A DNA stretch of 63,635 nucleotides, taken from assembly GCF_000158915.1 (NCBI RefSeq), contig NZ_GG657754.1:10525903-10589537 (forward strand), read 5' to 3'. Both the position numbers and the translations under genes were made by a program. This stretch comes from Streptomyces himastatinicus ATCC 53653. GTDB taxonomy: Bacteria; Actinomycetota; Actinomycetes; Streptomycetales; Streptomycetaceae. Shown piece by piece: positions 18,293 to 26,808 of this stretch; the stretch's first letter is position 1, and each line of letters opens with the position of its first letter. The notes below the pieces were generated by a model, which was given only the letters and a program-made list of their open reading frames with translations, searched no databases and was not told the DNA's origin.

Positions 18293-18742
18293 TCACCGGT
18301 CCGCCCCCGGCGCTCGCCCCACCAGCCCGAGCAGGACGGGCCCGGTGGGGGAACCGATCAGATCGGTGACCGTCAGCGGGTCGAGCGAGGAGAAGAACGC
18401 CTCCTGCGCCTGCCGCAGCGCCATCCGCAACCGGCAGCCCTGGCGGAGCGGGCACGGGGTGTCGCCCTCGCAGTCGACGACCTCATCGGCCCCTTCGAGT
18501 TCCCGGACCAGTTGGCCGACCGAGGCGGTGCGGCCGGTCTCGGTGAGCACCAGCCCGCCGCCGCGCCCCCGCCGCGTCTCGATGAGGCCGAGATGCTGGA
18601 GCCGGGCGGCCACCTTCGCCAAGTGGCTGTACTGCACCCGCATCTCCCCGGCGATCTGCCGTGCGGTGCACGGCTCTGCTCCGGCGACCGCCAGTCGCAT
18701 GATGGCGCGGAGAGCCAGATCGGTTGATTTCGTCAGCCGCAT
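18293..18742 (-). CDS. nsrR: Rrf2-family NO-sensing repressor NsrR
   Basis: 149 residues. It has an N-terminal winged helix (MRLTKSTDLALRAIMRL) and a cluster-binding loop with Cys91, Cys97 and Cys103 (VVDCEGDTPCPLRQGC). The 6-residue spacing equals that of S. coelicolor NsrR (Cys93/99/105), and Asp8 and Arg12, reported near its [4Fe-4S] cluster, are also present. NO destroys the cluster and releases DNA. The adjacent hmp and the two NsrR-like sites support the assignment. The ATG has no ribosome binding site and a TAATCT/TATCTA element lies about 10 bases before it, so the transcript may be almost leaderless. Confidence 0.93.
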   Translation of the reverse strand: MRLTKSTDLALRAIMRLAVAGAEPCTARQIAGEMRVQYSHLAKVAARLQHLGLIETRRGRGGGLVLTETGRTASVGQLVRELEGADEVVDCEGDTPCPLRQGCRLRMALRQAQEAFFSSLDPLTVTDLIGSPTGPVLLGLVGRAPGADR

Positions 18743-18757
18743 GACACCAGATTAGAT

Positions 18758-18779
18758 AATGCGAATCTGAGATGCAATT
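18758..18779. promoter_or_regulatory. NsrR-like autoregulatory site
   Basis: An AT-rich imperfect dyad containing GCATCTCAGATTCGCA on the minus strand, 15 bases before the nsrR start codon. It contains GCATCT-AGAT, resembling the nsrR operator known in S. coelicolor. It also touches the stop codon of the upstream transporter gene. Confidence 0.5.
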
Positions 18780-19984
18780 TACCGGGACGGGGTGCGCAGC
18801 GCACGGGTCACGGACCAGGCCACCGACACCATGGGCACGGCCACGATCGCGCCGACCACCCCCGCCACGATGCCCCCGGCGATCACCGAGATCGCCACCA
18901 CCACCGGATGCAGCCGCACCGCCCAGCCCATCACCAGCGGATGCAGCACATGCCCCTCGATCTGCCCGACCACCACGATGAGTACGAGCACGACCGCCGC
19001 GATGACCGGCCCCCGCCCCGCCAGGGCCACCACCGTGGCCACGGCCAGCGCGATCGGCGAGCCGATCAGCGGGATGAAGGTGAAGAAGAAGACCAGCAGG
19101 GTCAGCGGCAGCGCCAGTGGCACCCGCAGCAGCAACAGGGCCAGGCCGACCAGTGCCGCGTTGGCGGCCGCCACCAGGATGATCCCCCGGGTGTACCCCG
19201 CGAAGGTGTTCCAGGCCGCCCGGCCCGCCCGGTCCCACGGCGACCGGGCCGCCTCCGGAAGCTGCTCGCGGAACCACCGCCACATCCCGTCACCGGAATG
19301 CACGAAGAACAGCGAGCAGAACAGCGCCAGCACCGCCGCCGTCAGCGCCTCCACGACCCGGCCCGCACTGCTGAGCGCCCTGCTGATGAGCGTGGCGCGA
19401 TGGGCCGAGACGAACGAGCTGATCCTGTCGTGCAGCCCGGTCAGCGTGCGGTGCCGGACATGGAACGGCGGCCCCTCCAGCCAGCGCGTGATCCGGCCGA
19501 TCCCGCCGCGGAACTCGCCCACGAGCCTGCCCGCCTCGCCCGCCGCCGCACTGCCCACCAGCGCCAGTAACCCCAACACCACCAGCAGACTCCCGAACAC
19601 CGCCAGCGCCACCGCGAGCGGCCGGGGCAGCCACCGCGCCAGCACATCGGCCAACGGCCGCAGCAGCGCGGTGCCCACCAGGGCCAGAAACACCGCGACC
19701 GCCACCAGCTGAAAGCGCCCCAGAACGGTGAACGCCAGATAGACCGCCACCCCGACGGCCAGCAGCCGCCATGCGTACGCGGCGGCCAGCCGCAGCCCGG
19801 GATGCACCCGGTCGCCCGCCCCGCTCCCCGCGCGCCCCGCCCGCTCCCGCGCCACGGCCCCCGGGCCCCGGCGCGGACGGCTGCCGAGCGTCGCGTACCG
19901 CGACCGCCGACCGCGCCGGATGCCGGGACGCCCTCCGCCCTCCCGCCTCGGCGCCCGCTCCGGCGGAGGAGACTCGCTGCTCAC
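18779..19984 (-). CDS. AI-2E family transporter (PerM/YdiK type)
   Basis: 401 residues. A basic, disordered 60-residue N-terminus is followed by about eight hydrophobic segments and the typical extracytoplasmic helical region, then family motifs near the C-terminus (FFFTFIPLIGSPIALAVATVVAL, ending in a membrane segment with GAIVAVPMVSVAW). Members export autoinducer-2, act as Na+/H+ antiporters or have unknown cargo. A GTG start with GGAGGG further upstream was used. The gene ends inside the nsrR control region. Confidence 0.85.
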   Translation of the reverse strand: MSSESPPPERAPRREGGGRPGIRRGRRSRYATLGSRPRRGPGAVARERAGRAGSGAGDRVHPGLRLAAAYAWRLLAVGVAVYLAFTVLGRFQLVAVAVFLALVGTALLRPLADVLARWLPRPLAVALAVFGSLLVVLGLLALVGSAAAGEAGRLVGEFRGGIGRITRWLEGPPFHVRHRTLTGLHDRISSFVSAHRATLISRALSSAGRVVEALTAAVLALFCSLFFVHSGDGMWRWFREQLPEAARSPWDRAGRAAWNTFAGYTRGIILVAAANAALVGLALLLLRVPLALPLTLLVFFFTFIPLIGSPIALAVATVVALAGRGPVIAAVVLVLIVVVGQIEGHVLHPLVMGWAVRLHPVVVAISVIAGGIVAGVVGAIVAVPMVSVAWSVTRALRTPSR

Positions 19985-20240
19985 GCCGGTGCCACCGCCC
20001 TCCGTGCCCCGGACCCGCGCCGCGGGGCCGGGTGACCGTTCTTCCCGTTATATGCCTGATGGGAAGATTCAATCAGGGCGGCCGGGCGCGCGCCTGATCA
20101 CGCCCCCGCCCCCGGGTACACCTCGCGGCCCGCCGCGGCCGGGCCGTGGCGCTGTTTCCCACAGCCCCGGCGAACTCCATAATCGATCACCACGGTGCCT
20201 CATCCGCCGACCGCCCTCCGCACCGCAGCAAGGAGTTGCC

Positions 20241-21446
20241 GTGACGTACGACATCGCCGCCATCCGCGCGCAGTTTCCCGCCCTGACGGCCGGGTCGGCC
20301 CACTTCGACGGCCCCGGCGGTACGCAGACCCCCGTACCCGTCATCGAGGCCATCACCGACGCGCTCGCGCACCCGCTGGCCAACCGGGGCCGCACCACCG
20401 CGGGGGAGCGCAACGCCGAGGCGATCGTCGCGGCCGCCCGGCAGGCCATGGCCGACCTGCTCGGCGCCGACCCCACCGCGGTCGTCTTCGGCCGCAGCGC
20501 CACCCAACTGGCGTACGACTTCTCCCGTACGCTCGCCACGACCTGGTCGCCGGGCGACGAGATCGTGGTCACCCGCCTGGACCACGACTCCAACATCCGC
20601 CCCTGGATCCAGGCCGCCGACCGGGCCGGGGCCACCGTGCGCTGGGCCGACTTCGACCCGGCGACGGGCGAGCTGACCCCCGACGACATCAGCGCCGTCC
20701 TGAGCGAACGCACCCGGCTGGTCGCCGTCACCGCCGCCTCGAACCTCATCGGCACGCGCCCGGCGATAGCGGAGATCGCCCGCCGCACCCACCAGGCCGG
20801 GGCGCTGCTGTACGTCGACGGCGTGCACTACACCGCCCACTCCCTCGTCGATCTCGACCTGCTCGGAGCGGACTTCTACACCTGCTCCCCGTACAAGTTC
20901 CTCGGCCCCCACCTCGGCGTCCTGGCCGGCCGCCCCGAACTCCTGGAGACCCTGCACCCCGACAAGCTGCTCCCCTCCACGAACGCCATCCCCGAGCGGT
21001 TCGAGCTGGGCACCCTGCCGTACGAATTCCTCGCAGGGACCCGCGCCGCCGTCGACTTCCTCGCGGGTCTGGACCCCCGGGCGCGGGGCAGCCGCCGCGA
21101 ACGCCTGGCGGCGGCGTACGCGGCCCTCGAAGAACACGAGGACGCGCTGCGGCTGCGCATCGACAAGGGACTGGCCGCCCTCGACCCGATCACGGTCCAC
21201 TCCCGCGCGGCGGACCGCACCCCCACCCTCCTCATGACCATCGACGGCCGCGACACCACCGACGCCTACCGCCATCTGGCCCGCCGCGGCGTGGACGCAC
21301 CGTCCGGATCCTTCTACGCGATCGAGACCTCCCGCCGGCTCGGCCTCGGCGACACCGGCGGACTCCGCATCGGGCTGGCCCCCTACACCAGCACCGAGGA
21401 CGTGGACCGGCTGCTGGAGGGCCTGTCGGAGTTCCTGTCGTCGTAA
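20241..21446 (+). CDS. Class V aminotransferase-fold protein (cysteine desulfurase-like)
   Basis: 401 residues from the GTG at 20241 with AGGAG upstream. It is a fold-type I PLP enzyme, with RLDHDSNIRPW, YVDGVHYTAHSLVDL (cofactor Asp and His) and SPYKFLGPH, where Lys219 is the PLP lysine. It matches the group annotated as cysteine desulfurase-like. The catalytic Cys loop of IscS/SufS is not obvious, and no Fe-S assembly genes are adjacent, so sulfur transfer is uncertain. It stands alone and is convergent with an SDR gene. Confidence 0.87.
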   Translation: MTYDIAAIRAQFPALTAGSAHFDGPGGTQTPVPVIEAITDALAHPLANRGRTTAGERNAEAIVAAARQAMADLLGADPTAVVFGRSATQLAYDFSRTLATTWSPGDEIVVTRLDHDSNIRPWIQAADRAGATVRWADFDPATGELTPDDISAVLSERTRLVAVTAASNLIGTRPAIAEIARRTHQAGALLYVDGVHYTAHSLVDLDLLGADFYTCSPYKFLGPHLGVLAGRPELLETLHPDKLLPSTNAIPERFELGTLPYEFLAGTRAAVDFLAGLDPRARGSRRERLAAAYAALEEHEDALRLRIDKGLAALDPITVHSRAADRTPTLLMTIDGRDTTDAYRHLARRGVDAPSGSFYAIETSRRLGLGDTGGLRIGLAPYTSTEDVDRLLEGLSEFLSS

Positions 21447-21451
21447 GGCCG

Positions 21452-22216
21452 CTAGCGCAGGGTGTAACCGCCGTCGGTGTAGAGCGTGGAGCCGGTGGTG
21501 AAGCCATTGGTGAAGAGGAAGACCACGGCCTGCGCGATCTCGTCCTCGGCCGCCGGGCGGCCCAGCAGCGCGTCGCGCCGGTACTGCGCGAAGGCGGCGT
21601 CCCGGTCGGCGGCCGGGCGGTTCGCCCACAGGTGGCCGTCGACGGTGCCGGGTGCCACCGCGTTGACCCGCACCGGGGCGAGTTCCACCGCCAGCCCCCG
21701 GCCGAGGCCCTCGATCGCGGCGTTGCAGGCGACGTACGCGGGAGCGGGCCCGGCGGGGCGGGCGGACGCCGCGCCCGACATCAGCACCACGGACCCGTCC
21801 CGGGCCAGCTTGGGGGCGGCCGCGCGCACCGCGTGATACTGGCCCCAGAACTTGGAGTCGAAGGGCGACGCGGCATCCTCGTCGCTCAGTTCGCGCATCG
21901 GCCCGACCCGGTAGGAGGCCGCCGAGGTGAAGAGATGGTCGACCCGTTCGACCCCGTCGAAGAAGGCGGCGAGCGAGTCGGTGTCACGGGTGTCCACGGT
22001 GCGCCACGTGGCGGCCTCGCCCAGTTCGGCGGCCGCGGACTCCAGCCGGGCCGCGGTGCGGCCGCCGAGCACGACCCGTGCTCCGGCGTCGACCACCCGG
22101 CGCGCGACCCGCAGCCCGATGCCGGAGCCGCCGCCGATCAGGACGACCGTCCGGCCCCGCAAATCCTCGGCGCCGCCCCGGGCGCCGGGACCGGGTGCGG
22201 TGGTGGCCTGCGCCAT
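21452..22216 (-). CDS. SDR-family protein with atypical active site
   Basis: 254 residues from the ATG at 22216, with GAGGAAG upstream. The cofactor motif is GGGSGIG and the region ASYRVGPM replaces the usual NNAG. Where classical SDRs have YxxxK, this protein has YVACN, so the catalytic Lys is Asn while Tyr is kept. It ends with TLYTDGGYTLR. It could be a weak reductase, an isomerase-like relative or a binding protein. Substrate is unknown. Confidence 0.85.
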   Translation of the reverse strand: MAQATTAPGPGARGGAEDLRGRTVVLIGGGSGIGLRVARRVVDAGARVVLGGRTAARLESAAAELGEAATWRTVDTRDTDSLAAFFDGVERVDHLFTSAASYRVGPMRELSDEDAASPFDSKFWGQYHAVRAAAPKLARDGSVVLMSGAASARPAGPAPAYVACNAAIEGLGRGLAVELAPVRVNAVAPGTVDGHLWANRPAADRDAAFAQYRRDALLGRPAAEDEIAQAVVFLFTNGFTTGSTLYTDGGYTLR

Positions 22217-22372
22217 GATGCTTCCTCGCTCACATACGCGGTTATGGTGATCAACTTCTTGCAACCGCCGCCCGCGCAGGCCGTATTCCCGCAGCTCACC
22301 CCGGGCTACACCCTCGCCGCCGCCCCGGATAACGCATCGCGCCCGGCGGCCCGCGGCTGACACCCTCCCTCC

Positions 22373-22912
22373 ATGGAACACACCGAGGTACTCGTCATCG
22401 GAGGACGCGCGGGCGTCGGCAAGACCACGGTCGGCTGGGAGGTGTCGGCACAGCTGCGCGCCGCGTCGGTGCCCCACGCGATCATCGAGGGAGACTTCAT
22501 GGCCCAGGTGCATCCGGCCCCCGAGGACGACCCTCACCGCAGGAAGATCGCCGAACGCAACCTGACCGCCCTCTGGGCCAACTACGCCGAACTCGGCCAC
22601 CGGCGCCTCGTCTACACGAACACCGTGAGCGTGCTGCCCGCGACCACGGACATGATCGAGCGCGCCACCAGGCCCTGTGCCCGGATCGTACGCGTCCTGC
22701 TCACCGCCTCGGACGCCACGACGGAGGAGCGGCTGACGGGCCGGGAACTCGGCTCGGAACTGGAGCACGAACTGCGCGGCAGCGCCCGCAAGGCCCGCCT
22801 CCTGGACGAGCAGGCCCCCGCGAACACCCTGCGCGTGGCCACCGACGGGCGACTGGTGGTGGACATCGCACGAGAGCTGGTCGCCGCCACCGGCTGGGCC
22901 GACGGCGCGTAG
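22373..22912 (+). CDS. P-loop kinase-like ATPase
   Basis: 179 residues with a Walker A motif GGRAGVGKTTVG near the N-terminus and a gluconate/adenylylsulfate/chloramphenicol-kinase-like layout (IIEGDFMAQ, LVYTNTVSVLP, RVLLTASDATTEERL). These proteins phosphorylate small molecules. There is no context clue to a substrate. It is divergent from the SDR gene. Confidence 0.8.
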   Translation: MEHTEVLVIGGRAGVGKTTVGWEVSAQLRAASVPHAIIEGDFMAQVHPAPEDDPHRRKIAERNLTALWANYAELGHRRLVYTNTVSVLPATTDMIERATRPCARIVRVLLTASDATTEERLTGRELGSELEHELRGSARKARLLDEQAPANTLRVATDGRLVVDIARELVAATGWADGA

Positions 22913-22922
22913 CGACACCTGT

Positions 22923-23334
22923 TCAGCAGCGCGGGGCCAGCACATCGACCCGGGGCAGCTCACGGTGGCGGTGATGGGCGGCGGCGATCCCCGCGAGCGC
23001 GGGGCGGCCCAGGGCGCCGTACGCCGCCGCCAAGAGCTCCCACACGAACTCCTCCAGCACCGGCTCGCCCCCGGACGCCCAGTGCAGATCGCGTCCCAGC
23101 ACCAGCGCCTCCGCCGGATCCCCCGCCGCACACCGCCGCCGCGCCTCCTCCACGCTCCGCTCCACGGCGGCGTGGTCCTCGAGGAACCCGTACATGAACT
23201 TTGCGAACGCGTACTCCTCGGCCCCGTCGTCGTCCGCGAGATCCTGCCAGCCCGTCGGACCCGCCGTGCAGAAACGTCAGGAACTCCGGCGGATCCCGGT
23301 AGTAGCGCCCATGGACCCGTACGTCGGCGCCCAC
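22923..23334 (-). CDS. Unknown protein, probably frameshifted near 23245
   Basis: Two overlapping minus-strand frames make one plausible protein. The first part runs from a GTG at 23334 (VGADVRVHGRYYRDPP, EFLTFLHGGSDGL), and the second continues as WQDLADDDGAEEYAF, FMYGFLEDHAAVE and ends ...DVLAPRC. A single extra base near 23245, beside a GGG run, explains the break. The joined product would be about 136 residues. I do not recognise the family, and there are no membrane segments or signal peptide. Confidence 0.5.
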
Positions 23335-23426
23335 AACGGTCGGATCCTGCCCGCTGCCCGGTTAGGCTCAGTCGTGCGGTGTGATCCACGGCATGTTGTA
23401 CGCCACAAGGGGAAGGCGCGGAGGAC

Positions 23427-24137
23427 GTGAGGGACGGTCAGGATTCCATACGCTCGAAGCCCCCTATGCGCGCCGACGCCCGCCGCAACCAGCAGCGCAT
23501 CCTGGACGCGGCCCGTGCGATGTTCAGCGAGCAGGGCACCGCCGCGCCCCTGGACGACATCGCCCGCCGCGCCAACGTCAGCATCGCGACGCTCTACCGC
23601 CGCTTCCCCGACCGCGCCGCGCTCTGCCGGCACGTCGCCATCGAGGGCTACGAAACCGTACTGGCCGAGGCGCGGGCCGCACAGGAGGTGGCCGAGGAGG
23701 GCGGTCCGGACGCCCCGCTGCGGGCCGTCGAACGCTTCCTGACCGGCGCGGTCGACCAGCGCTCCCGCCTCGTCCTCCCGCTGTTCGGCGGCCCGGCCTT
23801 CCACGACGAGGAAGTCATCGTCCTGCGTCACCGCATCACCGGCTCCCTGGAGGCGGTGCTCGCCCGCGGCCGGGAGCGCGGCGCGGTGCGCGACGACGTC
23901 AACTCCATCGATCTGCTGATGGCCGCGGCCATCATCAGCCGCCCGCTCCCCAACACTCCGCCCGAGTGGCTCGACACCACCGCCCGCCGCCACATCGCCG
24001 TCCACCTCGACGGCCTCCGCCCCGGCGCCATCCACCACCTCCCCGGTCCGGAACCGGAGCACGCCTTCAGCCGCGAGACACCGGCCGCGGCTCGCCCCGG
24101 TCCGGCGGAGAACGCCCCCACCGAGCACCGCGCCTGA
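23427..24137 (+). CDS. TetR/AcrR-family regulator
   Basis: 236 residues from the GTG at 23427 (GGAGGAC upstream); the ATG at 23466 is an alternative. The N-terminal helix-turn-helix reads RILDAARAMFSEQG and DDIARRANVSIATLYRRFPDRAAL. The C-terminal ligand domain is followed by a 30-residue disordered tail. It is divergent from the unknown gene at 22923-23334, its likeliest target. Confidence 0.9.
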   Translation: MRDGQDSIRSKPPMRADARRNQQRILDAARAMFSEQGTAAPLDDIARRANVSIATLYRRFPDRAALCRHVAIEGYETVLAEARAAQEVAEEGGPDAPLRAVERFLTGAVDQRSRLVLPLFGGPAFHDEEVIVLRHRITGSLEAVLARGRERGAVRDDVNSIDLLMAAAIISRPLPNTPPEWLDTTARRHIAVHLDGLRPGAIHHLPGPEPEHAFSRETPAAARPGPAENAPTEHRA

Positions 24138-24142
24138 CAACG

Positions 24143-24178
24143 GACCGTGGCCCCACCCGAAGGGCGAGGGCCACGGTC
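24143..24178. terminator. Strong bidirectional hairpin terminator
   Basis: An 11-base perfect stem GACCGTGGCCC / GGGCCACGGTC with a 14-base loop, placed between the convergent TetR and amidase-domain genes. It can serve both strands. Confidence 0.75.
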
Positions 24179-24193
24179 ACCGGTGTGCTTCCG

Positions 24194-25312
24194 TCAGGTG
24201 CGGTACGCGTAGTACAGCGAGTTCGGGTTGGAGGCGATGATGCTCGCCACCGACTTCCGGTAGGTGTTGACCGAGTGGTAGGTCATGTACGGGACACCGC
24301 TGGAGGAGCGGTACGTGACCATCATGGTGTGGTCCTTGGACCCGTCCCGGTCGAAGTCCATCTGCATGACGTCCCCGACACCCATGTAGTACACGTTCGC
24401 CAGGTTGGTCGCCCGCTTGGCGTCCAGCGTGAACCATGACCACTCGTTGGCGCCCACCCAGGACGTCGCCTGGGTTGAGGTGTCGTACCACCAGGTGCGG
24501 TAGTCCACCGCGTCGCCCGGCGCGTGCTTCCAGCCGCCCGCCTTCAGGGCCTGGCTGATGAAGTTGGTGCAGTCCCCGCCGGCTTCGTTGAACTTCCGGT
24601 AGGCGGGGTTGTAGTTGCTCCAGTACTTCTCCGCGTACGTCGCCATCGCCGCGTAGTTGTACGCCCCCGCGGGCTTGCTCATCTGCTGGGACGGCTTCGA
24701 GGTGGCCGCGGGGGTCGCGCTGGGCAGCGCCGCCGCGCTCTTCACCGACACCGTGGCGGGCTCGTTGATGGCGGTCGGCCCCTCGTCGGTGGGCCTGATG
24801 CCGGTCAGCTCCCACTTGCCGCCGGTCCCGGCGGTGAAGCTCAGCTCGTGGTGGGCCTGGAAGCTGGTCGTCGCGGGCTCGTCCCCGCGGATCTTCTTGT
24901 ACGTCAGCGTCGTGGTCTCCGTGGCCTGGACGGTCGCATGCCCGTCCACGACACGGGTCGCGCCCACGGTGACCTTGGTGTCGGCGTCCGTGTACGCCTC
25001 GCCCAGCGCGGCCAGCCGCGCCTTGCGGGTCCGCAGCGTGGACAGCGCCGTGTTCTCGGTCCGCGTCAGACCGGTCGACAGCCGCGCCTTCTTGGTGGCC
25101 GGTGCCGCCGCACGCCGCGCCTGCTGCCCGTCCAGCAGCGCCGCCGTACGCTCGGTGAGCAGCGCGTCGGCCAACTGCCCGAAGGACGTGGCGGTCGCCC
25201 CGTCCACCACACCCGTCTGCGCCGCACTCGCGGCAGAGGCGGGCAGTGCCACGGCCGACAGCGCCACCGTCAGTGCCGCCCCGACAGCGGATCTGAAGGT
25301 CAATGAATTCAC
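24194..25312 (-). CDS. Secreted amidase-domain protein (Amidase_6 type)
   Basis: 372 residues from the GTG at 25312, eight bases after GGAGGGG. A signal peptide (about 28 residues, ASA-type cleavage) is followed by a linker of about 190 residues, then the putative amidase domain YNYAAMATYAEKYWSNYNPAY, GGDCTNFISQALKAGG (probable nucleophile Cys) and DHTMMVT (probable His), ending in NSLYYAYRT. The domain is related to papain-like peptidases or amidases and probably acts on cell-wall or protein amide bonds outside the cell. The substrate is unknown. Confidence 0.85.
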   Translation of the reverse strand: MNSLTFRSAVGAALTVALSAVALPASAASAAQTGVVDGATATSFGQLADALLTERTAALLDGQQARRAAAPATKKARLSTGLTRTENTALSTLRTRKARLAALGEAYTDADTKVTVGATRVVDGHATVQATETTTLTYKKIRGDEPATTSFQAHHELSFTAGTGGKWELTGIRPTDEGPTAINEPATVSVKSAAALPSATPAATSKPSQQMSKPAGAYNYAAMATYAEKYWSNYNPAYRKFNEAGGDCTNFISQALKAGGWKHAPGDAVDYRTWWYDTSTQATSWVGANEWSWFTLDAKRATNLANVYYMGVGDVMQMDFDRDGSKDHTMMVTYRSSSGVPYMTYHSVNTYRKSVASIIASNPNSLYYAYRT

Positions 25313-25491
25313 GATGGATTCCCCTCCGCATCCCGGGCCGGATCGACCCGGGGGGCTCGGATCCTTGCATATGCGCTGCCCGTTTGGTGATTTTGTGCTC
25401 AGAATGCGAAGTGGTGTCCACGAGTCCTTCACCTGCGGGATAATGGCCGTTTTCAGACTGACCCGGCGCGGCATGCCGAAGAGCCGTTGTC

Positions 25492-25701
25492 CGGCGGCAC
25501 CGGTTCGCGCTGCTGGAGCCCGCGCGGCGGCTGGTCGGCGACGAGGACGAGTGGGCCTTCATCGACTGGGACACGGCCGCCCCTGGTTCCCGCCTGTGGG
25601 ATGTCGCCTACGCCCTAGGCCGAGCACTCGCCGCCCGCACCGGGATGTCACTGGGATCGAGCCGCGTCGCGTGTCTCCCCGGTGTGGAGGAGGGTAGGTA
25701 G
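25492..25701 (+). pseudogene. Remnant of an APH/choline-kinase-type phosphotransferase
   Basis: The 450-base gap upstream of the next gene holds about 69 codons without a start, reading RFALLEPARRLVGDEDEWAF then IDWDTAAPGSRLWDVAYALG and ending at TAG. DWD-APGSRLWDVAYA is the metal-binding C-lobe motif of aminoglycoside-phosphotransferase-fold enzymes. The N-lobe and catalytic HGD loop are absent, and the C-terminus diverges after the motif. It is a degraded fragment, perhaps left by a deletion. Confidence 0.65.
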
Positions 25702-25765
25702 TGAGCCGAGTCGTACATATGTCGGGCGTATGCAGACGCTCCGCACGCTTCGGGAGGTAACCGAA

Positions 25766-26785
25766 TTGAACACCGCTGGCCAGGAGACGCCCCGTGAAGA
25801 GAAGGAATTCACCCGGTCCGGGCCGCACTTCTCCGACCGGATCACGGCCGACGGCCGGGACGGCTGGCCGGTCGAGGCCGGGCGGTACCGGTTGGTCGTC
25901 AGCCGGGCCTGCCCCTGGGCGAGCCGGGCGCTGATCTCACGACGGCTGCTCGGCCTGGAACCGGCCCTGTCGCTGGCGGTCACGGACCCCATCCAGGACG
26001 AGCGGAGCTGGCGCTTCACCCTGGACAAGGGGGATCGGGACCCGGTGCTGGGCATCGCGTTCCTCAGCGAGGCGTACGACGCCCGCGAGAAGGAGTACCC
26101 GGGCGGGGTGAGCGTGCCCGCGATCGTCGACGTCCCCAGCGGGAAGCTGGTCACCAACGACTTCCAGCGCCTCACCCTCGACTTCGCCACCGAGTGGACC
26201 GCCCTGCACCGGGAGGGGGCGCCGGACCTGTATCCCGAGGAGCACCGCGATGAGATCGACGAGGTGATGGAGGGGGTCTACCAGGATGTGAACAACGGCG
26301 TCTACCTGGCCGGTTTCGCCAAGCACCAGCACACCTACGAGGACGCCTACCGGGCTCTCTTCGCCCGTCTGGACCGGCTGTCGGAGCGCCTGGCCACGCG
26401 GCGGTATCTGGTCGGCGACACCATCACCGAGGCCGACATCCGGCTGTTCACCACGCTGGTGCGCTTCGACGCCGTCTACAACGGCCACTTCAAGTGCAAC
26501 CGCAACAAGCTGAGCGAGGACCGGGTGCTGTGGGGGTACGTACGCGACCTCTTCCAGACGCCCGGATTCGGCGACACGGTGGACTTCGACCACATCAAGC
26601 GGCACTACTACCAGGTGCACACCGCGGTCAATCCCACGCGCATCGTCCCCGTCGGCCCCGATCTCTCCGTCTGGTCGACCCCGCACGGACGAGAGGAGCT
26701 GGGCGGGCGTCCCTTCGGCGACGGCACCCCGCCGGGCCCGGTGCCGCCCGGTGAGGAAGTCCCGGAGGCGGGCCGGGCCCGCTGA
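25766..26785 (+). CDS. Glutathionyl-hydroquinone reductase-like protein (GST fold)
   Basis: 339 residues from the TTG at 25766; GGGAGGT seven bases upstream decides this start over the ATG at 25730. The N-terminal thioredoxin fold has RACPWASRAL with the family's redox Cys, later SVPAIVD and NDFQRL, then an all-helical domain with GDTITEADIRLFTTLVRFDAVY, diagnostic of the ECM4/YqjG group. Because actinomycetes use mycothiol instead of glutathione, it may reduce mycothionyl-hydroquinones or related adducts. It lies just before the catabolic island but without the island's operator. Confidence 0.86.
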   Translation: MNTAGQETPREEKEFTRSGPHFSDRITADGRDGWPVEAGRYRLVVSRACPWASRALISRRLLGLEPALSLAVTDPIQDERSWRFTLDKGDRDPVLGIAFLSEAYDAREKEYPGGVSVPAIVDVPSGKLVTNDFQRLTLDFATEWTALHREGAPDLYPEEHRDEIDEVMEGVYQDVNNGVYLAGFAKHQHTYEDAYRALFARLDRLSERLATRRYLVGDTITEADIRLFTTLVRFDAVYNGHFKCNRNKLSEDRVLWGYVRDLFQTPGFGDTVDFDHIKRHYYQVHTAVNPTRIVPVGPDLSVWSTPHGREELGGRPFGDGTPPGPVPPGEEVPEAGRAR

Positions 26786-26808
26786 CGGGCCCGCCGCCGC
26801 GCCGGGGG

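Noticed and set aside
20029..20090. CTGATGGGAAGATTCAATCAG-like dyad upstream of the class V gene
   Set aside because: Arms are short and imperfect. No promoter geometry supports an operator, and a TTGAAT/TATAAC pair there has a 14-base spacer, too short.
19985..20240. RNA gene or riboswitch in the gap between the AI-2E transporter and class V genes
   Set aside because: No tRNA-like cloverleaf or known riboswitch core could be traced by eye.
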